Notes under the pieces: model-generated
Seen by the model: the letters and a program-made list of their open reading frames with translations, nothing else
What the model was told of the DNA's origin: nothing
The model's database searches: none
Translations under genes and position numbers: made by a program
Source of the DNA: Actinomycetes bacterium
GTDB lineage: Bacteria > Actinomycetota > Actinomycetes > Actinomycetales > Microbacteriaceae
Assembly (NCBI GenBank): GCA_023390155.1
Contig: JAEWDJ010000409.1
Span: forward strand, 1-6,977
Direction of reading: 5' to 3'
DNA length: 6,977 nt
Shown: one piece after another, positions 1 through 5,479 of the stretch
Layout: every line of letters starts with the position of its first letter
Numbering within the stretch: the first letter of the stretch is position 1

Positions 1-132
1 CTCCCGGGCCGCGGCCTCGACCGCCTCCGGGAAGCCGGCCGGGAGGTCGAGCGAGGCGCGCAGCTCGGCCAGCGAGCGGGCGAGCTCGGTCTGGGCCGCC
101 GACGGGGCGATGGAGGTCCGGCGGTCGGGCAT
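1..132 (-). CDS. Probable RNB-domain ribonuclease, N-terminus only
   Basis: An ATG on the minus strand (complement of 130-132) opens a frame of 44 codons that runs off the left edge without a stop. The peptide starts MPDRRTSIAPSAAQTELARS and continues with a hydrophilic, helix-prone stretch ending near PAGFPEAVEAAARE. This wording resembles the N-terminus of actinobacterial RNB-domain (RNase II/R-type) exoribonucleases, which degrade RNA 3' to 5' in the cytoplasm. The catalytic RNB domain, with its aspartate cluster, would lie outside the window, so the product is inferred from the N-terminus alone. The gene is divergent from proS with 44 bp between start codons. There is no Shine-Dalgarno sequence; a TAGTCT box lies exactly 6 nt upstream of the ATG, which suggests a leaderless mRNA. 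The coding call is firmer than the product name. Confidence 0.6.
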   Translation of the reverse strand, partial: MPDRRTSIAPSAAQTELARSLAELRASLDLPAGFPEAVEAAARE

Positions 133-138
133 GGCGCC

Positions 139-144
139 AGACTA
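139..144 (-). promoter_or_regulatory. Putative -10 box (TAGTCT) of a leaderless promoter for the RNB gene
   Basis: Read on the minus strand, TAGTCT matches the actinobacterial TANNNT -10 pattern. Its last T is separated from the ATG by 6 nt (ggcgcc), which would place the transcription start on the A of the start codon. No ribosome binding site is present, as expected for a leaderless message. No convincing -35 is seen; that region would overlap the proS -10 box. Confidence 0.45.
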
Positions 145-164
145 TGCCACCCCTCCGAGCCCTC

Positions 165-170
165 TAACAT
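165..170 (+). promoter_or_regulatory. Putative -10 box (TAACAT) of a leaderless promoter for proS
   Basis: TAACAT fits TANNNT and lies exactly 6 nt before the GTG start of proS, so transcription would begin at the G of the start codon. The six intervening bases (ggaacg) contain a GGA, but it is too short and too close to be a good Shine-Dalgarno site. No strong -35 hexamer is visible; its expected place (about 142-147) overlaps the opposing -10 box of the RNB gene. Confidence 0.45.
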
Positions 171-176
171 GGAACG

Positions 177-1943
177 GTGCCTACACGCCTGACGAACTAC
201 TTCCTCCGCACGCTCCGCGAAGACCCCTCCGACGCCGAGGTCACCAGCCACAAGCTGCTGGTGCGCGCCGGTTACATCCGCCGCCAGGCGCCGGGGGTGT
301 TCGCCTGGCTGCCGCTCGGGCTGCGCGTCAAGGCGAAGATCGAGACCATCATCCGCGAGGAGATGACCGCGGCCGGTGCGCACGAGGTGCACTTCCCCGC
401 GCTGCTGCCGCGCGAGCCGTACGAGGCCACCGGCCGGTGGGAGGAGTACGGCGACGCGCTCTTCCGCCTCCAGGACCGCAAGGGCGCCGACTACCTCCTC
501 GCGCCGACGCACGAAGAGGTCTTCACGCTGCTGGTGAAGGACCTCTACTCGTCCTACAAGGACCTGCCGCTCACGATCTACCAGATCCAGGACAAGTACC
601 GCGACGAGGCCCGGCCGCGCGCCGGTCTGCTGCGCGGGCGCGAGTTCACCATGAAGGACGCGTACTCGTTCGACGCGAGCGACGCCGGGCTCGACGCCAG
701 CTACCTCGCGCAGCGCGACGCCTACGAGCGCATCTTCCAGCGCCTCGGCCTCTCGTACGTGATCGTGCAGGCCGACGCCGGTGCGATGGGAGGCTCGCGC
801 AGCGAGGAGTTCCTGCACCCGACCGCGGTCGGCGAGGACACCTTCGTGCGCTCGGCGGGCGGGTACGCGGCGAACGTCGAGGCCTTCACCACCGAGGTCC
901 CGCCCACGCGCGGCTACGAGAAGCTCACCCCGGCGGAGGTGCTCGACACCCCGAACACGCCGACCATCCAGACCCTGGTCGACGTCGCGAACGAGAAGCA
1001 CCCGCGCCCGGACGGCCGCGCGTGGACGGCCGCGGACACGCTCAAGAACGTCGTCCTGGCGCTCACCCACCTCGACGGAAGCCGCGAGCTCGTCGTCGTC
1101 GGCCTCCCCGGTGACCGCGAGGTGGACACGAAGCGCGCCGAGGTGGCGTTCGCCCCCGCCGAGATCGAGCCCGCCACCGAGGCGGACTTCGCCAAGCACC
1201 CCGGCCTCGTCAAGGGCTACATCGGCCCCTGGTCGGCCGAGGGCGCCGTGCTCGGCGAGGAGTCCGCCACCGGGATCCGCTACGTGGTCGACCCCCGCGT
1301 CGTGGACGGCTCGGGCTGGATCACCGGCGCCAACGTCGACGGCAAGCACGTCTTCGGCCTCGTCGCCGGGCGCGATTTCACCGCCGACGGCGTCGTCGAG
1401 GTCGCGGAGGTGAAGGCGGGCGACCCCGCGCCGGACGGCTCCGGCCCCGTCGAGCTCGCCCGCGGCATGGAGATCGGCCACGTCTTCCAGCTGGGCCGCA
1501 AGTACGCCGAGGCGCTGGGCCTCAAGGTGCTCGACGAGAACGGCAAGCTGGTCACCGTGACGATGGGCTCGTACGGCATCGGCGTCACCCGCATCCTGGC
1601 GATCATCGCCGAGGAGAACAACGACGACAAGGGCCTGGTCTGGCCCGAGTCGGTCGCGCCGTTCGACGTGCACGTCGTCGCCGCCGGGCGCGACCAGGCC
1701 GCGTTCGACGTCGCGGAGGAGGCCGCGGCCGAGCTCGAGGGCGCCGGCCTGGACGTGCTGCTCGACGACCGCCCGAAAGTGTCGCCCGGCGTGAAGTTCG
1801 GCGACGCCGAGCTCATCGGCGTGCCCCGCGTGCTGGTCGCCGGCCGCGGTGCCGCCGACGGCGAGGTCGAGCTCTGGAACCGCCGCACCGGCGAGCGTCA
1901 GACCCTCCCGCTGGCCGAGGCCATCGCCGAGCTGATCGCCTAG
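177..1943 (+). CDS. proS: Proline-tRNA ligase (prolyl-tRNA synthetase), bacterial type with editing domain
   Basis: This cytoplasmic class II aminoacyl-tRNA synthetase activates proline with ATP and charges tRNA-Pro. Its 588 residues are near the usual bacterial length of about 570. The N-terminus (PTRLTNYFLRTLREDPSDAE) is typical. Visible class II signatures are motif 1 around residues 45-75, the proline-binding THEE at 111-114, motif 2 at about 140-166 (KYRDEARPRAG, then REFTMKDAYSFD), and motif 3 around GSYGIGVTR at 464-472. Between motifs 2 and 3 lies the inserted editing domain (about 230-400), which hydrolyses mischarged Ala-tRNA-Pro. K290 in TLKNV probably corresponds to the key editing lysine of E. 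coli ProRS, and GYIGP is at 347-351. The anticodon-binding domain covers about 490-588. The GTG start is chosen because it gives the family N-terminus and has a -10-like box 6 nt upstream. The frame is intact. It converges with the FUSC-type gene 25 bp beyond its stop. Confidence 0.97.
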   Translation: MPTRLTNYFLRTLREDPSDAEVTSHKLLVRAGYIRRQAPGVFAWLPLGLRVKAKIETIIREEMTAAGAHEVHFPALLPREPYEATGRWEEYGDALFRLQDRKGADYLLAPTHEEVFTLLVKDLYSSYKDLPLTIYQIQDKYRDEARPRAGLLRGREFTMKDAYSFDASDAGLDASYLAQRDAYERIFQRLGLSYVIVQADAGAMGGSRSEEFLHPTAVGEDTFVRSAGGYAANVEAFTTEVPPTRGYEKLTPAEVLDTPNTPTIQTLVDVANEKHPRPDGRAWTAADTLKNVVLALTHLDGSRELVVVGLPGDREVDTKRAEVAFAPAEIEPATEADFAKHPGLVKGYIGPWSAEGAVLGEESATGIRYVVDPRVVDGSGWITGANVDGKHVFGLVAGRDFTADGVVEVAEVKAGDPAPDGSGPVELARGMEIGHVFQLGRKYAEALGLKVLDENGKLVTVTMGSYGIGVTRILAIIAEENNDDKGLVWPESVAPFDVHVVAAGRDQAAFDVAEEAAAELEGAGLDVLLDDRPKVSPGVKFGDAELIGVPRVLVAGRGAADGEVELWNRRTGERQTLPLAEAIAELIA

Positions 1944-1960
1944 GGCGCCGCGTCCACGGC

Positions 1961-1980
1961 GGGGCCGCTCAGGCGGCCTC
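1961..1980 (+). terminator. GC-rich hairpin between convergent proS and FUSC-type gene
   Basis: Bases 1963-1968 (ggccgc) pair with 1973-1978 (gcggcc) around the tetraloop tcag. On the plus-strand transcript the stem extends to 8 bp through one G-U and one G-C pair. It starts 18 nt after the proS stop and its loop contains the stop codon of the convergent gene. A weaker neighbouring hairpin pairs 1946-1950 with 1957-1961. There is no T tract, as is common for high-GC actinobacteria, so termination is plausible but unproven. It could also limit read-through in both directions. Confidence 0.4.
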
Positions 1981-3024
1981 GTCGTCCTCGGTGATCTCGG
2001 AGTGGATCCTCCGCAGGTCCTCGACGAGCGAGCCGAGTAGCACCCAATGCCGCGGGTCGGGCGTGGAGATGACCAGGGGAGCGGTGAGCACCGGGATCCC
2101 GGCCGTCTCCGTGTCCGGTTCGGCCACGGGCGCGTCCGGGTCGACGCTCAGCAGGCGGAGGTCGTGCGCGGACCGGCGCAGCTCCTCGGCGATCGCTGCC
2201 ATCGCGGGCTCCGAGGTCAGGCCGTCGTCGTAGTGGTCGTGGAAGGCGCGGGTCATCCCGACCGCGCGCGTCACGATGGGCTTCAGCCGTGCGAACAGCG
2301 CCTCGTCGTGCTCCAGGACCTCCCGGTGCTTGCCCTGGCGCGGGTTCAGCGTGAGGCTCTCGCGGGCGGCGGTCAGCGCCGCGTCGGCCTTCGCCTCCAT
2401 CGGGCGCAGCAGTCGCGCCTCGATCAGGAGCGCATCCCGCTCGCCGGGTGTCAGCCGCGAGGAGATCGCGGTGGCGAGCCGGTCCAGCGTGGCGGCGAGC
2501 TCGGTGCCGAGGGCGAGGACCGCCGTGCGAGCGGGCGCCGTCAGCACGGGCGGCACGATGGCGATGTTGACGATGACGCCGATGACCGCGCCCAGGATGG
2601 TCTCCCCGATGCGCGCGAACGCGTATTCCGGGTTGGAGGCGCCGATCGCGAGCACGAGCATGGCGCTGATCGGCACCTGGTTGGCGCTGCCCGGCGTGAG
2701 CTTCAGCACCCAGGCCAGCAGCACCGACACCACGACCGCGACGAGCACGATCCAGCTGTTCGTCCCGAACGCGAGGCCGACGGCGTAGGCGACGACGACA
2801 CCGACGATCACGCCGAGCGAGCGTTCGATGGCCCGGCCGACGGACTGGTTCACGCTCGGCTGCACGACCAGGAGTGCCGCGATCGCGGCGAAGACGGGCA
2901 GCTCGCCCGGCACGATCAGGCTCGCCGCGAGCCAGGCGAGGACCATCGCGACCGCGGTCTTGAGCACCTGCAGGAAGGGCGTGCGGCTCGACGCGCGGAT
3001 GTTCGCGGGGAGTTTCAGGGCCAC
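1969..3024 (-). CDS. FUSC / aromatic acid exporter-type membrane protein
   Basis: The 351-residue protein has a hydrophobic N-terminal half with about six membrane helices: roughly residues 18-39, 42-56, 68-87, 90-108, 117-129 and 138-161. A soluble, charged C-terminal half of about 190 residues follows, with helical, possibly coiled-coil character, and an acidic tail (ITEDDEAA). The stretch QPSVNQSVGRAIERSLGVIV (residues 55-74), with its conserved R and G after the second helix, is the hallmark of the FUSC/ArAE family. Members are related to the AaeB p-hydroxybenzoate efflux pump and plant aluminium-activated transporters. Efflux of small aromatic or anionic compounds from the cytoplasm is the family expectation; no substrate can be read here. 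At 351 residues it is a half-size member, so it may work as an oligomer. The GTG start lies 9 bp after the AlkZ-like stop, with only a GGA at very tight spacing, so translation is probably coupled in a two-gene operon. Confidence 0.85.
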   Translation of the reverse strand: MALKLPANIRASSRTPFLQVLKTAVAMVLAWLAASLIVPGELPVFAAIAALLVVQPSVNQSVGRAIERSLGVIVGVVVAYAVGLAFGTNSWIVLVAVVVSVLLAWVLKLTPGSANQVPISAMLVLAIGASNPEYAFARIGETILGAVIGVIVNIAIVPPVLTAPARTAVLALGTELAATLDRLATAISSRLTPGERDALLIEARLLRPMEAKADAALTAARESLTLNPRQGKHREVLEHDEALFARLKPIVTRAVGMTRAFHDHYDDGLTSEPAMAAIAEELRRSAHDLRLLSVDPDAPVAEPDTETAGIPVLTAPLVISTPDPRHWVLLGSLVEDLRRIHSEITEDDEAA

Positions 3025-3033
3025 TCTTCCAGG

Positions 3034-4113
3034 CTAGTCCGCGAATCGGCGGTAGGCGGCCGCGGCCCGCTCCGCCGCCTTCGCCTGCGCGGCCGACAGG
3101 GGCGCGAACGGCACGAGGTCGACGGCGTCGCCCGCCCGCCGCCAGGTGCCTGCGACGCGGCCACGCACCACCAGCACGGGGGAGAAGATCCCGTTCTTGC
3201 CGGGCACGACGCGCTCGAAGTCCTCGTCGTCGATCACCGCCGACCGATCCTGATAGCCGAGGAGGTACTCGTCGAACGCGGGGAGGAGGTGGACGGCGGA
3301 GCGCTCCGCGGAGGACGCGACCGAGCCGGCAGCCCGGTCGGCGAGCTCCGCGCCGACCAGGTGCTCGACGCCGTCGACGTCGACGGTAGTGAGTTCGTCG
3401 CCGAGCACCGCCACGGCGACCTTGGCACGAGCGACCGTCCCCTTCGTCCACCAGACGAAGTCCTTGAGCGTCGCGGGACCGTGCCCGGCGAGATACCGGC
3501 GCAGATACTCGGCGACCGCTTCGTCCGGCGAGAGCTCGCGCGAGCGGGTGCGCGGCGCCCACTCGTCGAGCAGTACGAGCGCCTGCTGGTTGCGGTGCGT
3601 CGGACCCCAGCAGAGCACGCCCGTCTGCGCCAGGTAGTAGATCAGGTGGTAGCCGCGCTGGCCGGCGGTCGAGATGCCGGCTGCCTCCCAGAGCGCCATC
3701 GCCTCGGCCCGTCCCACGGCCCCGCCGCCGGCGAGCGCGGTCTCGATCACCTCGCGGGCGCGCACGAAGTCCGTGTCGGCGAGCTCCAGGTCGCGGTGCC
3801 GGCGGGCCAGGCCCGCGATCATGCGCTCGGTGGTGACGGACAGCATCCAGCGCAGGTCCTCGGGTGGGACGAAGTGGAGGGTGCCGCGCATCGGCCAGGA
3901 GCGGACGACGCGACCGGCGTCGAGGTCGGCGAGCACCGCACTCCGCGACGGGCGGGAGGTGCGGAGCGCGAGCGCCCAGCAGGCGGCGGCGAAGTCCTGC
4001 GCCTGGACGGCGAGCATCCGCCGCGCGACATCGGCCGGGGTCTGCTCGCGGTCGCCGTCGACAGCCTGCGCGAGCCGGCGCATCCGGAGCAGGTCGGCAC
4101 GGCTGGCGGGCAT
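3034..4113 (-). CDS. Winged-helix DNA-binding protein (HTH_42), AlkZ-like DNA glycosylase family
   Basis: The protein has 359 residues and belongs to the winged-helix HTH_42 family (PF06224), which includes the DNA glycosylases AlkZ and YcaQ/AlkX. The visible conserved blocks are the N-terminal winged-helix region with VQAQD at residues 36-40, RSWPMRGTLHF at 71-81, HGPATLKDFVWW at 211-222, and LLPAFDEYLLGYQDR at 276-290. In Streptomyces sahachiroi AlkZ a Q-x-Q pair (Q37, Q39 as I recall) is catalytic, whereas YcaQ has Q-x-D. Here Q37-A38-Q39 is present, so it falls on the AlkZ side of that split. Family knowledge suggests excision of alkylated bases or unhooking of interstrand crosslinks; the actual substrate is unknown and many homologues are uncharacterised. 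The ATG start has no Shine-Dalgarno, but a CAGACT box 6 nt upstream suggests leaderless transcription. The FUSC-type gene follows after 9 bp. The family call is strong; enzymatic activity is inferred. Confidence 0.85.
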   Translation of the reverse strand: MPASRADLLRMRRLAQAVDGDREQTPADVARRMLAVQAQDFAAACWALALRTSRPSRSAVLADLDAGRVVRSWPMRGTLHFVPPEDLRWMLSVTTERMIAGLARRHRDLELADTDFVRAREVIETALAGGGAVGRAEAMALWEAAGISTAGQRGYHLIYYLAQTGVLCWGPTHRNQQALVLLDEWAPRTRSRELSPDEAVAEYLRRYLAGHGPATLKDFVWWTKGTVARAKVAVAVLGDELTTVDVDGVEHLVGAELADRAAGSVASSAERSAVHLLPAFDEYLLGYQDRSAVIDDEDFERVVPGKNGIFSPVLVVRGRVAGTWRRAGDAVDLVPFAPLSAAQAKAAERAAAAYRRFAD

Positions 4114-4119
4114 GCGACC

Positions 4120-4125
4120 AGTCTG
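4120..4125 (-). promoter_or_regulatory. Possible -10 box (CAGACT) of a leaderless promoter for the AlkZ-like/FUSC unit
   Basis: Read on the minus strand, CAGACT keeps the conserved A and final T of the actinobacterial -10 (ANNNT) and lies 6 nt before the ATG, the same spacing as the two boxes in the RNB/proS gap. The first T of the consensus is a C here. There is no ribosome binding site. The rest of the 89-bp gap to the phosphatase gene (4126-4202) is GC-rich with imperfect repeats of CGGGCC, and I see no clear terminator or -35 in it. Confidence 0.3.
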
Positions 4126-4202
4126 CCCGAACCCACCGACGGAGGGAGCGACCGACGGGCCGGACCGCTGTCGGGCCGAAGCGCCGCCGGTCAGGGGCGA
4201 CG

Positions 4203-5270
4203 CTACGGCAGGAGGCCGAGCTCCTTCAGCTGCTCGCTCAGCCCGGCCCCGTCCGGTGCGTACACCCAGGGGGCCCCGGAGAGCTCCGTGTGCTTCTCGG
4301 CCTTCGATCGGCCTCCCGCGAGCACCGCCTCCCCGCCCGAGAGCTGGCGGATGGCGACTCCCGCCACGTTGCCCGGGTGGGCCGTCGTGAACTCCCCGTA
4401 GAGCTGCTCGTCATGCTGCCCGTCGTCGCCGATCAGCAGCCACTTGAGCCCGGGGAACTCGGCGGCCAGCCGGTCGAGGCTGGTGCGTTTGTGGTCGCGG
4501 CCGCTGCGGAACCAGCGGTCGTGCGTCGGGCCCCAGTCGGTCAGCAGCAGCGGACCGGCGGGGAACAGGTTGCGCGAGAGGAAGCGGGTGAGCGTGGGGG
4601 CGACGTTCCAGGCGCCCGTGGAGAGGTAGACCACCGGGGTGCCGGGGTGGGTCGCCGCGAGGCGCTCCAGGAGCACGGCCATCCCCGGAGTGGGGACGCG
4701 GGCGTGCTCGTCGAGGACGAACGTGTTCCAGGCGGCGAGCAGCGGCCGGGGGAGCGCCGTCACCATGACGGTGTCGTCGACGTCGGAGATGATGCCGAAG
4801 GTCGCCTTCGGGTCCACGACGTAGACGGGCGCCTCGAAGACGCGGGTCGACTCCACCGTGGACAGGCGCACGGTGTGCCAGCCCGGCGTGAGCTGTACGG
4901 GCACGACGGTGTCGATGACCCCGCCACGGTCCGGCATCACGGTGTGCCGGTCGCCCTCGATCTCGACGGTGACGGCGACGTCGGACACGGGGACGCTGAT
5001 GAAGGAGCGCCACCCGCGGATCGACTCCTCGCGCTTGCGGTGCTTGCGCTCGGCGCGGCTTCCCGGCCGGGGCTCCTTGGCCAGGACGACCCGGCCGAGG
5101 ATCCGCACCCACGAGGGTGCGCCGTATCCGGTGTACGGGACGACGGTCGCGAGGTAGCCGCGCTTGCGGGCCCGGCGGGCCCGGAACTCGTGGAAGGCGT
5201 CTTCGATGCGCGCCGCGCGATGCATGATGGGCTCGACGGCGGCGATGCGCTTGTCCGGAGTTGCGCTCAT
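4203..5270 (-). CDS. APP1-type phosphatase (DUF2183), HAD-like
   Basis: This 355-residue protein has an N-terminal part (about 40-155) rich in beta-strand-like segments, then a catalytic domain of the APP1/DUF2183 family. In yeast the namesake App1 is an Mg-dependent phosphatidate phosphatase; the bacterial members are mostly uncharacterised. All four HAD-type motifs can be seen: motif I SDVDDT (nucleophile D163, acid/base D165), motif II STGAWN (S217-T218-G219), motif III lysine K261 in HKRTS, and motif IV GDDGQHDEQLY (D282, D283, D287). There is no signal peptide or membrane helix; residues 65-86 are strongly basic and could touch acidic membrane lipids, which is an inference. The ATG start is set by an in-frame stop three codons upstream and has no good ribosome binding site. 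The gene stands alone, divergent from the TetR gene and 89 bp upstream of the AlkZ-like gene on the same strand, so partial read-through is possible. Substrate is unknown. Confidence 0.88.
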   Translation of the reverse strand: MSATPDKRIAAVEPIMHRAARIEDAFHEFRARRARKRGYLATVVPYTGYGAPSWVRILGRVVLAKEPRPGSRAERKHRKREESIRGWRSFISVPVSDVAVTVEIEGDRHTVMPDRGGVIDTVVPVQLTPGWHTVRLSTVESTRVFEAPVYVVDPKATFGIISDVDDTVMVTALPRPLLAAWNTFVLDEHARVPTPGMAVLLERLAATHPGTPVVYLSTGAWNVAPTLTRFLSRNLFPAGPLLLTDWGPTHDRWFRSGRDHKRTSLDRLAAEFPGLKWLLIGDDGQHDEQLYGEFTTAHPGNVAGVAIRQLSGGEAVLAGGRSKAEKHTELSGAPWVYAPDGAGLSEQLKELGLLP

Positions 5271-5286
5271 AGAGGTTCAAGTCTCT
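5271..5286. repeat. Imperfect inverted repeat touching the phosphatase start codon
   Basis: The sequence agaggttcaagtctct has AGAG and CTCT ends plus an inner T/A match, so it is a partial dyad of 16 bp immediately upstream of the phosphatase ATG on the minus strand. It could be an operator or a leader hairpin affecting start access; the central mismatches make it weak. Confidence 0.2.
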
Positions 5287-5313
5287 CATGGAGTGCAGGA
5301 ACGATTCCTCCAT

Positions 5314-5327
5314 CCCCAGATCTGGGG
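5314..5327. promoter_or_regulatory. Perfect 14-bp palindrome, candidate operator
   Basis: CCCCAGATCTGGGG is a gapless, perfectly symmetric 14-bp palindrome in the divergent phosphatase/TetR gap, 44 bp from the phosphatase start and about 150 bp from the TetR start. Having no loop, it suits a dimeric DNA-binding protein better than a terminator. The TetR protein encoded nearby is one possible ligand, but nothing in the sequence proves it. Confidence 0.4.
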
Positions 5328-5353
5328 GCGGGCCTTCGGCGAGTCATAGCCGA

Positions 5354-5380
5354 TTCCCCGCAATAAGTGAGGTTTCCCCG
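5354..5380. repeat. Direct repeat TTCCCCG, two copies 20 bp apart
   Basis: TTCCCCG occurs at 5354-5360 and 5374-5380, each followed by an AT-rich patch (caata and aatat). The 20-bp period is close to two helical turns, so both copies face the same side of the DNA. This stretch is the most AT-rich part of the gap. It may be tandem regulator sites or promoter DNA for the phosphatase or the TetR gene. Confidence 0.3.
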
Positions 5381-5447
5381 AATATGATCGATCCCACGGA
5401 GTGCGCCGCGCAGGTCGGGGCGCACGGGTTGGGGACAAGGCAACACG

Positions 5448-5453
5448 TAACGT
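5448..5453 (+). promoter_or_regulatory. Possible -10 box (TAACGT) for the TetR-family gene
   Basis: TAACGT fits TANNNT. A start about 7 nt downstream would give a leader of roughly 20 nt that includes the strong ribosome binding site. It lies inside ACGTAACGT (5445-5453), a small dyad with one central base that could serve autoregulation. No matching -35 at normal spacing is seen (TTGGGG at 5429-5434 is only 13 bp away), so the assignment is tentative. Confidence 0.3.
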
Positions 5454-5465
5454 AGTCAGCGAAAG

Positions 5466-5471
5466 AAGGAG
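5466..5471 (+). promoter_or_regulatory. Shine-Dalgarno site of the TetR-family gene
   Basis: AAGGAG ends 8 nt before the GTG at 5480. This is the only textbook ribosome binding site in the window and it fixes the GTG as the start of the regulator. Confidence 0.8.
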
Positions 5472-5479
5472 TTGCGATC

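Noticed and set aside
110..1114. A 334-codon plus-strand frame beginning upstream of proS
   Set aside because: It overlaps proS in another frame and is a compositional artefact; the proS frame carries all the synthetase motifs.
1940..3562. A 540-codon minus-strand open frame overlapping the FUSC-type and AlkZ-like genes in another frame
   Set aside because: It is a frame shadow of two recognised genes, with Arg/Ala/Gly-rich sequence and no motifs.
2047..4401. A 784-codon open frame on the plus strand opposite the FUSC-type and AlkZ-like genes
   Set aside because: It runs antisense to two clearly conserved genes, is packed with R, G, D, H and A in low-complexity order, and shows no domain. 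Long stop-free antisense frames are expected in such GC-rich DNA.
4411..5313. Minus-strand frame starting 43 bp upstream of the phosphatase ATG, beginning MEESFLHSMRDL
   Set aside because: It runs in a different frame from the phosphatase, and its body is Arg/His/Pro-rich shadow sequence. A short upstream leader peptide cannot be excluded, but nothing supports it.
3864..5366. A 500-codon plus-strand open frame opposite the phosphatase gene
   Set aside because: Its arginine- and glycine-rich translation has no recognisable family, and the opposite strand carries an intact HAD phosphatase.
5429..5458. TTGGGG with TAGTCA at 18-bp spacing as a standard promoter for the TetR gene
   Set aside because: Both hexamers match the consensus poorly; TAACGT just upstream fits the actinobacterial -10 better, so the pair was not called.
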